From NCBI RefSeq assembly GCF_963662255.1, contig NC_085050.1, positions 4,597,194-4,661,193 of the forward strand: a stretch of 64,000 nt of DNA, read 5' to 3'. Positions 38,347-49,360 of this stretch are shown one piece after another. Position numbers and translations under genes: made by a program. The DNA comes from Cinclus cinclus. Taxonomy: Eukaryota > Chordata > Aves > Passeriformes > Cinclidae. Position 1 is the stretch's first letter. Each line of letters begins with the position of its first letter. The notes under the pieces are model-generated. The model was not told where the DNA came from, did not search any database, and saw nothing but the letters and a program-made list of their open reading frames with translations.

Positions 38347-38354
38347 TATAAATA
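38347..38354 (+). promoter_or_regulatory. TATA box of the LTR
   Basis: TATAAATA lies 33 nt after the last inverted CCAAT box and 93 nt before the ATTAAA signal. The order is that of an LTR promoter. Confidence 0.5.
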
Positions 38355-38446
38355 CCCTGGATTTTCCCTCAGCCTTGTCTTCTACCCTTAACTCTTACAG
38401 TGTATGCATGTGTTTTGGGCCTCGTCCCCCATTTTCTTTTATTGTT

Positions 38447-38452
38447 ATTAAA
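38447..38452 (+). terminator. LTR polyadenylation signal (ATTAAA)
   Basis: ATTAAA is followed within 20-40 nt by a GT-rich segment ('gctgtggtgtgg'), the usual downstream element for cleavage and polyadenylation. Confidence 0.45.
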
Positions 38453-38560
38453 GGATTTAGTTCCAGAGCTGTGGTGTGGACCTGTTCCTCATTTTGCCAC
38501 CTTAGCCCTGATATCAGGGGACCCTTAGAGGTTGGTCAGGGAGACTGCCCTCGAGTCCTG

Positions 38561-41500
38561 CACCATAAGTATTAAAAAAAAAAAAAACCAACAATCTGCA
38601 GTCCAGTGATCCTCCTCTGCTGTGAAAATCTTCCTGGAAGGTAAAGGATTTGCTAGACCTGAAAGTTGCCTTCTGCAAAGCTCAGAGGTGTTAGCAGATC
38701 CCAAGTTGAACACGCTCTAATTGCAGATCATTTGGCATCAATCTGAGCAGCAGGCAGAGTGGGACACGTTCAGGTGACAGACAGCTGGCAGGAAATGGAT
38801 TTACAAAGGAATTCCATAGCCCCAAATAGTGGAGGGTTTGTAATTTTCTCCTCTGGCATTTCAAAGTTCTAAAGTCTGACAGAGTCTTCATTTGGGGTTT
38901 GTGTGAAAAGCTTGAAATTCCTCTAATAAATAGCATTAAAAATAAATATTCTACCTTTTTTTCTTCCCTCTTTTCCCAAGTGAAGTACAAATATGTTTTT
39001 TTTTTTCTTCACTTAATCCTTTAAAATCTTAATAAATAAGCACACAGACATACACTGTTTTGGTCTCAAAAGCAGATTTCTAAATGAGTGGTGTTCTAAA
39101 GAGAATCTTTAGCCAAAGTAAAATAATTTCTTTTTTTCCAGATGGAAAATACATAGCATCCCTGTTCCTGCTAGATCTTCAGGCTGTGGGACATGGTTCA
39201 GAAAAGCTCTGGAAAACTCTGAGAGTTGGACTAAACTTTAATGAGGCTTTAAATGAGTCTTAAGTTATTTGTGAATGGAATTCAGAAAACTACAGTAGAA
39301 GCATGATTTTCTGTTTCAGGATTTGTCTTTTCCTTCTATTTCTTCTTATTTGATCCTTTTATGCCCAAAGCGTCCTACATACTTTGGCTCATATGCTCTA
39401 AATCTTTTAATTCAGAGTTCAAGGATTTAATGGAAATTTAAGTGGAATTTAGCCAGACTGTTCAGTAATTGGAAGGATTAAGTCTTTTTCATATATCTTA
39501 CTTCTCTGTATTAGAGCACTGCACTTATTTCCTTTTCTTTCCTTTCTTTTTTTTTTAATTTTTATTTTTGAATACTAATGTTCTGCAAGGATTCTGTGAA
39601 AAATTGAATGTTTGGTAGCCAGATTTCTATTTCAACTGATGCCTGCATCTAAAAAATTTTCTCTAATAATTTACAAAAAGCAGAATGTGGGATTTCAATG
39701 CTTTTTATTCTGAATTTCCCAAATCACTTACCTGTGTTTTGATTTCAAACAATACAAGCTTTTCTTCCTCCTGAGAGCTAGAATCTCCTTCCAATGGTTT
39801 TAGAGCCATCAAACCAGAAACTTATTTTTCAGCAAATCATTCTTTCACATCACAGCCCTAGACCCCTTAACCAACATTTATACGTCCCTTATTTGCCAGA
39901 TAAGATACCATAAACCTCAAGAAGATTTAGCAGAACATTAGGATGACCAAAAAAATTAAAAGAAATTATTGATAAGGGGTTGGCAAATCCATGTTTTCAT
40001 TTAGACAAATAAGCATAAAGAATTATACTTACAAAAAGTCTGGTAGGCACAACTGTGAGGAACAGGAGAACCACGTGGCCAAGTAACTTTATGTACATGT
40101 GAGGCACAAACCCTTGTACAATCCTTCTCACTTGCTTTGATATCTGTGCAGGAGCTGCCTCCAGCCATGGGCTGTGCAGTGCAGGGTGCTACATAAAACA
40201 GAGCTGAATTCAGAATATTTTGCCCAAGGAATTCAAGACAGAGACTGCACATCTTCAGTTTGCTGTAGGGCCAGAGTCATTGCTGTGAGAGCAGGGTGCT
40301 ATCATCAACATGAAGGTTTTTGGCTGAAGACCAGTGAGAATTCTGGTTATAATGGACTTGACAGGATCTCAGCAATGTCAAAATGATAGACCAAGACATT
40401 CAAAGACATGAGTGAGCACTCAGTATCTCTGCAGATCTGGATGTTTGGTGCACGCTCATAAATAAACAAGTGACTGGAAATTACCACCTTCAAGCTTCCT
40501 TGACATTTTTAACATTTCCCCTCATATGTTAAAACATTAACATTGCTGGTTTTGTAGGTTCTCTACAGCTCAGCAGTGAGAACAGGGAAAGGAATTTTCT
40601 CTATCTCAGAAGAGGTGTTCTGGGAGAACAGCTCTTTTAACACGGGAACTGCAGGCAAAAAATGTTCTCACACTGCAAAAGCAGCAAAGGAAACCTGTTA
40701 CCAATAACACTGATAATCCAAATAATCTGTGGATGGAAGTTCTGAAAAAAAAAAAAAAAATAAAATGAGTAGTTGGGAGAAAGCAAAAGTAGATTTAAGG
40801 ATTTAAGGTAGTTTAATTAAAGTTTCTAAGGGTAAATTGGAGTCATAAGGTACTGATCTTTTTCTTCCCTTTTTTTCTTTTTTTTTTTTGCTATTAGACA
40901 AAAACAGCACTATGATTCTGTATGGTACCAAACAAAAAGGTACCAAAAAGGTACTTAATCTTAAATGACACAGTCTTTTCCTTTTAGAATGTAGTTTGCA
41001 AAATGAATACTCATCTCTCAGAGAATAATAGACCAACTTTACCTTACTTATTACAGACATATTGTCATTATCAGCTATGCTGAATCAAGGTGACATCATA
41101 TGGGACATAATGACTGCTTGTGTGTGAAGCAATCAAAGTATATTCCTTTGGATTATTATAAGATGAAGTAAACTCAGAGAAAAGCTCTCTCTCTTTCCTC
41201 CTTTCTCCTTTTCACTTTGATTAGGTCATGAAGGCTGATGACCACCAAGAGAGATGGTAGCTGAACATGCCACATTTCCTCCTAATGTCATTTCTACCCC
41301 TAAAAGACATTTGGACCACAGGAACAAATATAAGCTTTTAGCTAACTCTGCTTTGTTCACGGAAAATATCCCTGAGATGTGGTAGATGTGGCTACTAAAA
41401 GAGATCAGGACCCTTTATCTTCTGAGGTCTGGAAAGATTCATGTCACTTAACCCAAGACATTTGCAGAAGCAGTTTTAAGTTACTGATCCCTCACTGCAG

Positions 41501-42744
41501 TCTAGTGGTGTGCAGCTCACTCCCCTCTCTCCATTTTCTTTTCTCAAGCAATAACATCTAAAGTTGAAAACAAGCCCAAGTCAGCGACCTTTCCCTACAT
41601 CAAACCCTTTAGATTTTCAAGACTAATATAATTACTTTCTGTCTACTCAGTAGCACCAGGATCTGCATTAAAATATCAGTAATAGTTAAAACATTATTCC
41701 AAGTGATGTAAGGCATTTTATGATTTAAATTCCTTCTAAACTTCCCTAGTCTCTGCTCTATAATAAAGTCCATAAAAATTTATTTTGATCCCTGAACCCC
41801 ATTTTTTATGAATTCATGGACATAGACTTGCTAATGAAATAAATACATTACCTGGCTTTCGGTGTTCAGGGGGTGATTGGTTTACAGGCAGTGTGTTTGT
41901 TTATTCAGGGACCCTCAGCTGTGTAATTTAAAGCCATGGCATAGAAAGGTTAGAAAGAGTTATTGAGACTTTTGCAACACTGTTCCTTACTCTCATTTTG
42001 TTGTACTACCTTCTGAAATATCTGATATATAAACACTCCTGAAATCATCTCCCTCTCAGAAAGAAAAGAACATGGCGTTTGAAAGTAGTTCTAAAGGACA
42101 GGGAGAGAAAAGAAATAGCAAGAAGACCTTTCATGTATAAATGTATTTTTTAATATATGTTGCTATGAGTATATGTATTTCTTATGCCCTTTTTGCTTTG
42201 TGCAAGGTATTCTTATTGGTTTATAAACATACATATGTCAGTACTTATCTATGAATGCATTTAGAAAGAGAAGAAGGCCTGCACTGTGCTGCATGCGTCT
42301 TTGCTATTACAAAGTGACTGGTACACTATATTTATTAAAAATCAATATGTCCTTTACAGGTATATCCCCCAGCCATTGATGTCTTAATGTTTTGCCTCTA
42401 AAGAGCAAGACACTCCCATTCAGCCAAAATACAATTTTCTAGCTTGAACTCTTGGACTGTATTTGTTTTTAAAGAGAAGTCATCCATATCAGTAATAGAT
42501 ATGATGGCAGTTTCTTTAAAATTAAAGAAAAAAAAAACAAACTCTTTTCTGTAGATTTAAGGTTAAATTATTAGAGAAGTGCAGAAGTTGTATACAGTGC
42601 ACATAAGGTTATTCTGCTTGTTTAATTTCTAAAGCGGCGTTTGTGTGATGATTTAATATAGCATAACTAACTGAAGAGCCCAGAACTGATACAATCCTAA
42701 ACCTTGCACAGATTACATCATCACTTATAAGAAATAGGTGGATG
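38561..42744. other. Non-coding stretch, no gene recognised
   Basis: No gene named. It includes A runs (38574-38587, 40745-40760), T-rich stretches (about 38995-39008, 39541-39570, 40871-40890) and the exon-like segment 40033-40188, listed separately. Other ORFs are short and without motif. Confidence 0.6.
40033..40188 (-). other. Exon-like segment, 156 nt, two open frames
   Basis: On the minus strand 'ctctgttttatgtag' serves as an acceptor and ACTTTTT/GTAAGTAT as a donor around 156 nt. Two of three frames are open. Frame A (phase 1 at both ends, as in many extracellular-domain exons) is Cys-rich, with five cysteines in about 51 residues, including SSCTDI, KDCTRVC and HSCAY; I cannot match the spacing to a known domain. 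Frame B (phase 0 at both ends) contains MYIKLLGHVVLLFLTVV, like a signal peptide or membrane anchor, followed by PTRLF at the donor. Both readings cannot be right, and neither may be. No compatible partner exon was found. Confidence 0.17.
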
Positions 42745-43212
42745 GATGTGGGTGGATAGGCTGAAAGGATAGTGCAGGGGGGAATCTTTCCCAATGACTT
42801 GCAGCTGTACTGATTAGCAAGGAGTGGAAACATCTGAGCCTGCCCAATCAGTCTGGGGGACATAAAAAAGTGGGTTAGGTGGCTATAGGCACTTGCAGGT
42901 TGAGTTGGAATTTGGGAGCCTGCTGGATGTGCTGTGAGGGACATGTGGCTGTGCAGGGGACAGGTAAGGTAAGAAGATGCTGTGTGAAGGACAGTTGGGG
43001 TAAGGGACAGCTTGGGGTTTAGCCAGCTATGCAGTGTGGCCAGAATGAGCAAGAGCCATGTGGTAGTGCCTGGAAGGCAAGGAATCAGTACAATGTGAAG
43101 CTGCCTATAAGAGAAGGAGTCAGAGTTGCATGAGAGAGAGGCCTGTTAAAGAAGGCATGTGGAGTTTGCAAATAAAGGACTGGTGGTGATACCAGCCATG
43201 TCCATCTCAACA
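42745..43212 (+). mobile_element. Possible LTR-like segment
   Basis: A G-rich segment unlike its flanks, with a CCAAT near 42843, a TATAAGA at 43106-43112, an AATAAA at 43171-43176, a following GT-rich run ('ggactggtggtgat') and a possible CA end at 43211-43212. The spacing from TATA to polyA signal, about 65 nt, would suit an LTR with a short R region. I see no terminal inverted TG...CA pair that I trust and no target-site duplication. The ORFs on the minus strand at 42609-43279 have no motif. It could also be unrelated unique sequence. Confidence 0.28.
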
Positions 43213-43394
43213 TAATTGTGATAGATGGATGTTGTGCTGCAAGGACTTCCACTTTCCCCTTGGGAGCTGGTTTGATCAAATATTAGTGCTGCACGAAGGG
43301 AGCAATGCTGCTTTCAGGCCCTGCAAAGCTGTTCAGTGGCTCCAGTTCAGAACTCATTTTTGGGTGAGACTGACACTTTCCATATTCTTCTATC

Positions 43395-43627
43395 AGGAAA
43401 TGTTCAGGCTGGACATCAGGAAGAATTTCTTCATGGAGAGGGTTGCTAAGCATTGCAGTGTGCTGCCCGGAGAGGTGGTGGAGTCACCAGTTCACTTGAG
43501 GTGTTTAAAAAATGACTGGACATGGCATTCAGTGCCATGGTGGTAGGTGGACAGGGTGATGTTTGCTCAAAGGTTGGACCTGATACTCTTGGAGTTCTTT
43601 CCCAACCAAAATGTTTGTGATATGGTA
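43395..43627 (+). mobile_element. CR1 LINE, 3'-end fragment
   Basis: Plus-strand CR1 end: 'gctggacatcaggaagaatt', 'tcttcatggagagggttgct', 'cccggagaggtggtggagtc', 'ttgaggtgtttaaaaaatga', 'cagtgccatggtggtaggtg', 'ggttggacctgatactctt', 'ttcccaaccaaaatg', then 'tttgtgat' in place of the octamer. It preserves the last codons of ORF2 (a frame reading FRLDIRKNFFMERV) and the 3' UTR. It is 5'-truncated, about 230 nt, and moderately diverged. Confidence 0.92.
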
Positions 43628-43757
43628 CTGGTCCATATAATACAGTTTCATAAAATGCCCAGTAGCAGACATCTGAAGACAAGTATAAGAACAAAGTAAT
43701 TGTCCATGGATACTTCCCCCAAACGCTCCAGTTTCCAGCAGTCTGTGCTGCAGAGAC

Positions 43758-43789
43758 ATCCTCTGATAGATTTATCCTCTGATAGATTT
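43758..43789. repeat. Tandem 16-nt duplication
   Basis: ATCCTCTGATAGATTT occurs twice, head to tail and without mismatch, about 130 nt after the CR1 3' end. It is not itself part of the CR1. Confidence 0.93.
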
Positions 43790-43806
43790 TTCTTCCATGG
43801 TGTGTG

Positions 43807-43858
43807 TTTTTTTTTTTTTGTTTTGTTTTTTTTGTTTTTTTTGGTTTGTTTTTTTTTT
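43807..43858. repeat. T-rich (TTTTG)n-like tract
   Basis: About 50 nt of T broken by single G. The Phe-rich plus ORF and Lys-rich minus ORF across it are artefacts. Confidence 0.88.
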
Positions 43859-46800
43859 GCACGTACTCAACATCCAAATACTTTGGGGCAAAGAGTTTCT
43901 CAGCTTGTGTGCAATTAAACATCTGTATATTAAATTAAGCTAAACCTGTCAGGTTTTGAATGGTATTTGCATTACCGACTTGAAGCTCAGGTAGGTAAAT
44001 TCTTAGGGTTCAGTCATAAAGAGGCATTTTTAAAATATGAGTTGCAGTCTCTTAAAATGTGTGAACTTGATATGTGGAATGTCTCCTGTTAGTTCTGGGG
44101 ACAGCAATTCCACATGCAATTGGGTTAGTAGTTCCCTTGTCCCAGTTTACCCATCACCTTCAGTTAAGTTATTCATAGGAAGAAGTTTCCCAGCACAGCA
44201 GGAGCCTGGTTGGCAAATGAGGCTCTTCCAGGCTGTCACAAGTTGAGTAATAGAAGGCTGACTGAGTAATTGGTCCCCAGCCTCTGTGCTACAACCCCCA
44301 GTACACACTTTGTCAGACTGGAAATGGGATTGCAGGCCTTGGAATTAAAGAAGTCGTTGAAAGAAGATAAATTTTAAATGTTTCCAATTCTCAAAGCTTT
44401 CCCTATCACTCTATACCAGCACAGCACTCCAACTTCTAAATTTCTGGTGGTTCTCTGTTTACCAGGTCACAGAGTTACCAAAGTGGTCTAGGAAGGCAGG
44501 AGTGCTACAGTACTTGGACAAAATTATTGGATGTTGACACAAATGAACTCAAACAAGAGACACATTGAAGGAACACTGTTGAGGAAAGACTGCATCAGTC
44601 CAAACAGCCCTTTGGAAATAAATATACAAACTCACTAGGAGTAATTTTATTTGTATTGCTATTATAAAAAACAGGGGAAATACTGTCTAGGGATTTCCAG
44701 TGCCAAAATACTGAGGCTTGTTTAGTTCTTTGTCCAATTTTTTTTGTCCTGACTGGAAGTCTTCATTGTCATGAACTAGAAAGGCAGCAGAAGGTCATTA
44801 ACCCTGTGACCCAATAAAGACATGCACCTTTGGGTCCATGAGTAGCTGGCAAAGAAAAACACCAACAAAAAATCATCCTCCAACCTAGAGACTGCTAATA
44901 AAATGTACAGAAAAAGAAACTTTTATGCTAGAGGGTTCTTTCCAGTAGCCTAAGCATCTGCAGTAAATTCCTTACATGCTGTTCAGTTAAGTTCAAATCA
45001 TCTGAATTATTGAATATGACAGAGAAAACCATTCTCATCTTGAAAAGAGCAGTGTGCTCCTAGGTGCTGTCGAATTCAGGGAACAGAAGTAGTGCCAGGC
45101 CCTTCTGGTGCCATCCCACTGATGTCAATGAGCTTCCATCAGCGTATCTGACAGCAGAATTTAACTCATCATTTTTATGTAAAAGATGCCTCTATGGTAG
45201 GATTAAGAAGCCAGGCCACTGCATGCTGAGTTTAAATATGTCAGTCCCCTAAGAATTAACAGTGGACAGAAGAATAATGTGTATACAGATGAAAATCCAT
45301 ATTTCAACCTTTTAAATTGTTTCTATATATTCTTAAAAAAATCAGATTCATATTTTAAGAAGGTGTCTTTATGTCATCTGAAAAAATAAAAATACTTGCA
45401 TTTAAGTAAAAAATTAGCAAATTACTTAAGGCAAAAATAAAATTAAAATAAAAAAGATGTCTGGATGTAACTATCACACAAATGGAAAATACACTGAATA
45501 ATCAGAGTTCAGTGTATAATGAAACATTCACTGTACTGTTTCATATGTAGCTTTATGTGAATGATGCCATATTCAGCCACAGACAATGAGAATCAGCTGA
45601 GATCAGAGACCAAGGACAATAATCACTGAACAGATGTTTCACCCAGCACACCTTGGAGTGACCAGGTTTACAGTCACTGTCTTCTCATTGTGATCCCAAA
45701 TCCATTGTGGTAAACTCAAGCACACATGGTGATACACTTCCCTGGCATTGTCAGGATCTTCCCTGGGATTTAGTCGATCTTTTTACACTGAAAATGTTCA
45801 GGAATAATTCCCACGAGGGTTTGGCATGCAGGAAATTCCAGGGTTCACCCTGAGCAGTCTGGTGGAGTACAGGCACCCTGTTTTGAAGGGGAAAGCAGTT
45901 GGCTGCAGAGGCAGGGAACAATTTTAAAATTGGTTCCTGATGCCAAGGAATGCTTCTGATGAAGCCTAATTGTTTAAATGTTTTCATAAGCACCTGGTTT
46001 CCATTTAAGCCATCCCTACATTAGGAACCTGTGAGGCAGCAATAAAATGCAGAAGGAAGGACCATCAGCTCCTGTTTGGGATCTCATCTGAAGTTTGATA
46101 TTTGTAATCCTTAACAAGCACGATGCATCTTCACATTGCATAGCAAGTGCACATTTTTGTGACATTCAGGACTATGCAACAAACAGATAAAAAGATAACT
46201 TTTTTTTTTTGAAGAAAGTATTTGAATAGGGCTCCTAAGACTGAAAATGCTCATAAATTTAGCATTATGTTAATGATCTGTTAGTCACTCCCATAGAGAA
46301 CAGAGAAGAACTGCTCAGGTCAAGCTGGTTTTAATATTTATGTCAGAGATTGGTGGAAAACCAGAGTTTTGGGTTTTAGACCCCAGGAAAGTGCTTATAT
46401 TGGCATGCTTACCCTTGCCTTTCCCTAAGGAAGGTGCCTAGAACTGTGTTCCTGATGTAGGTATTTAATGGAATGTGTGCACTGAGCTTTCTGGCCCAAA
46501 ATTAATAAAAGTGAGGAGCAACTTGGATCTGATTTCCATACTATAGATATAACTAATATTTAATACTTTTGGCTCATTTCTAGACTTGATTTTTAATGTT
46601 TTTTTCTTTATTATAATACTGCTTAATATGCATACAATTTTTTGCACACATGACCCTCATTGAGACATAAAATCAAGATACTGGTAATTTAACATTATTA
46701 TTATCAGTAGTAATAATTCCATGCCAATCTCAAAGAATACTTTCTGCCTTTTTTTTTCCCCTATCACACAAAAAAAAGAAAAAAAGAAAAAATTTCTAGC

Positions 46801-48837
46801 ATGAATAATTATATCCTAAGCACCCTATCAGCTATGTAAACTATTTCTGCTTGATGCCTCTTCCCAACAGTTGTTCAGTCTTGCTCTGGATTTGTAGAGA
46901 GTACCTGAATCCTACTCCAGCATGTCCTCCAAGAAAAACAAACATACAAACGAACAAAAAAATGAACTTTGTTGATATGCAATTTGCCTAATCAATTAAT
47001 TTTTTTTACTAGATTAATGAATTCATTTTTGCAAAATCCTGTCAGATATCTCTTTATCAATTTAGTGTGAGAATTAAAGAGGAATCTTGAATTCAGTAAT
47101 CTTAAACGAGTTCAGAATTTCTATAAATCAAAAAACAAATGCCTCACCCACAGCTACCAAGAACACAAGAAACTGTATCTGATTACAGGCTTGAGCAGAA
47201 AAAAAACCTGCTAAATCTGAAACTGAGCCTGCCTTTGTAAGGTTCAACTTTGTGCCATAGCCTCAGTTCCTAAGAAATGAAAACTGCACTGGAAAACTGC
47301 TTTAGGATGCACTGTCACCACATTATGGATGTTTTAGGTTTTCCAAGAGGAATATCTAAGTGCTGTCAATCCTCTCTAAATGATCAGGATAAAAGGGACA
47401 CAGATGTCTTTTTTCACTTGAGTCCACCTGATTTTATTTTTTCCAAGAGAGGATATTGCAAGGACTCTTTTGGAATGTATTCTCTCTCCTTTGTTTTTTG
47501 TTGGCAGAAATACTCAAATTGTTTTTTCAGAGGGCAATTGTCTTTTCCATGAAGAATCATTCCCTGTTAATTACTGTGAAATGTCAGCTACATTTGAGAT
47601 GTTTGTAGGATTTTTCATTTTTATCTTTCAAGGCAGGATTGTCTTTTGTTCTTCACTTAGCACAGAAGCTGCTAAGCCCACTACAAAAGCAGAAGGTGTT
47701 GGAATGATTTTATGTTTCAAGTGCCATATTTTCATTAGTTTTGAGTGAATGTAGACATTGAAAACAAGCATATTGAGATATCTTCTAGAACCATAGATAG
47801 CCATAACTATTCCTGATAAAATAAACAAAAAACCTAAAATGTTTTCAATAACAAAGTGTATGCAGGAAAATGTAAACTGAGGAGGAGGAAATGCCATAAA
47901 TTTCCCCAAAGATATACAATATCATTAAATTTTATTTTAAAAAAATGCTCAGATGTTAGGATCTCAATGCTTTCTTATAAAACAGAAGTTTTGATGCCAT
48001 TAGACTGAAAATACCTGACTGACTTTTGCTTAAGTATAAGAACAGTTTATTACATGGCACTTGCAATTGTACCAGAGATTTAAAGTGTGTTTTATAAATT
48101 ACAATATATATTTGTTAATTGGGTATAAAAAAAACCCACCAAAGTACTCAAAAGATGGATGTATACCAGGTAGAAACAATTATGACTACTATCTTATAAT
48201 GAAAGATCTGAAAATATACTAGATCTCAGGATTTCGTTAAACAAAACAAAATTTTCTTCAATATTTAATTAGCAATCCTATTTTTAATCACAATGGCAGT
48301 GCAAGTTCTGTGTCAGTTTTTAAAAAATTTGATCTATAGGGTGATGAATTATTTTGGAAGAGAAGCAATTATAATAAATAGCTTGCATTCCATAGTGTGA
48401 TGCATCAATTTAAGGCAGACATGGTTTCTGAACACATCCTTCAACTGAGTAAAATTCTTCTCTCCAATATGCACCTCTTAGATAAATTTGAAATGCTAAA
48501 TCATCTATTTCTAAAAAAAATCAGAAAATGTTTCCAACATATTTCCAAAATTTATTGCAAAAATGAAAAAGATAGTAATATTACTGAGGGTATTATTCAG
48601 AAAATTTGGGGGTTGTTCTTCAGTCTTTTTGTGTTGTATATGACTGAAAAATCTATTACTGTGCAACAATGAAGAAAAACAATGGTGTCACGTTAAATAT
48701 GATTTTAATCACTACAGAACACTATTATTCTGTTAGGTTCTGTGTGAAGGTTTTGATCATTCCAAAATGCCTCCTCTTGTCTCCGAGCATGTTGTTTCTC
48801 TGTAATGTCTCACACTCTGTTTGCTTTTTATTCTCAG

Positions 48838-48888
48838 ATTGGCTTCACCAGCTGTTTTTCAAATCTGGGAGTGTGTTCTGGAAATTTG
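48838..48888 (+). other. Exon-like segment, 51 nt, all frames open
   Basis: 'ctctgtttgctttttattctcag' is a strong acceptor, and GAAATTTG/GTAAGC is a strong donor 51 nt later. The length is a multiple of three and all three frames lack stops: ATTGGCTTCACC gives IGFTSCFSNLGVCSGNL, frame 2 gives LASPAVFQIWECVLEI, frame 3 gives WLHQLFFKSGSVFWKF. None is recognisable. It ends about 50 nt before a CR1 insertion. It may be a microexon, a cryptic exon or chance. Confidence 0.17.
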
Positions 48889-48936
48889 GTAAGCCTGAAG
48901 AGTGAACACTACCAACAGCATAAATTTTGGTTTTGT

Positions 48937-49360
48937 CAAAGAATCGTAGACCCATGGAATAATTTATGATGGAGAGGACCTCAAGAGCTGTGTAGTCCAA
49001 CATCCTGCTCAAAGTCAGCTCAGCTCTGAGGTCAGACCAAGTTTCTTAGGTCTTCTTTTAGTCAGGATTGAAGGTGGAGGCTGCAAAAGCTCTTTGGACA
49101 ACCTGGACCTCTACATGACTGCTCACACAACAAAAAAACCCAAAGCTTTTCCTTGTATCTGGTGTACACCTGTCTTGTTTCAGTTTGTGCTGCTGTCTCT
49201 TATCCACCCAGCAGACACTGCTGATGGGTCTGATGTGTGTCTTCTCACTGACTCAACCTCTATCAGATTCCCCCCACGTATTTTCCTTCTTCAGGCTTAA
49301 CAAATCCAGTTTCCTCAGTTTCACCTCATGGGCCACATGCTTGAGCCTCCCCACAATAAT
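48937..49360 (-). mobile_element. CR1 LINE, 3' portion
   Basis: On the plus strand this reads as a reversed CR1 end: 'aagaatcgtagacccatgga', 'gaggacctcaagagctgtgt', 'agtccaacatcctgctcaaa', 'aaggtggaggctgcaaaagc', 'ttggacaacctggacctc', 'tgtttcagtttgtgctgc', 'cagattccccccacgtattt' and 'cttcaggcttaacaaatcca'. That order is 3' UTR followed by the end of ORF2 for a minus-strand copy. About 420 nt survive. It is AT-shifted, diverged and inactive. Confidence 0.87.

Larger units (their letters stand above)
38110..38560 (+). mobile_element. Probable solo LTR of an endogenous retrovirus
   Basis: The segment has the order of parts of a retroviral LTR and no internal genes beside it. A U3-like region carries three CCCATTGG boxes (38134-38141, 38213-38220, 38306-38313), each an inverted CCAAT. 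A TATAAATA box follows at 38347-38354. About 100 nt later comes an ATTAAA polyadenylation signal (38447-38452), and then a GT-rich stretch (about 38466-38486), as expected at the R/U5 border. The composition is C/T-rich, unlike its flanks. The exact ends are uncertain: a start near 38103 (TGTTCATGG) is possible, and I could not find a convincing target-site duplication. No primer binding site, gag, pol or env is seen. Confidence 0.6.
43628..48936. other. Non-coding stretch, no gene recognised
   Basis: No gene named. It contains a tandem 16-nt duplication at 43758-43789, a T-rich tract at 43807-43858, other short A and T runs (for example 46201-46210 and 46769-46793), and the exon-like segment at 48838-48888. 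ORFs of up to 93 codons at 47277-47909 overlap on both strands without motifs. Confidence 0.6.
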
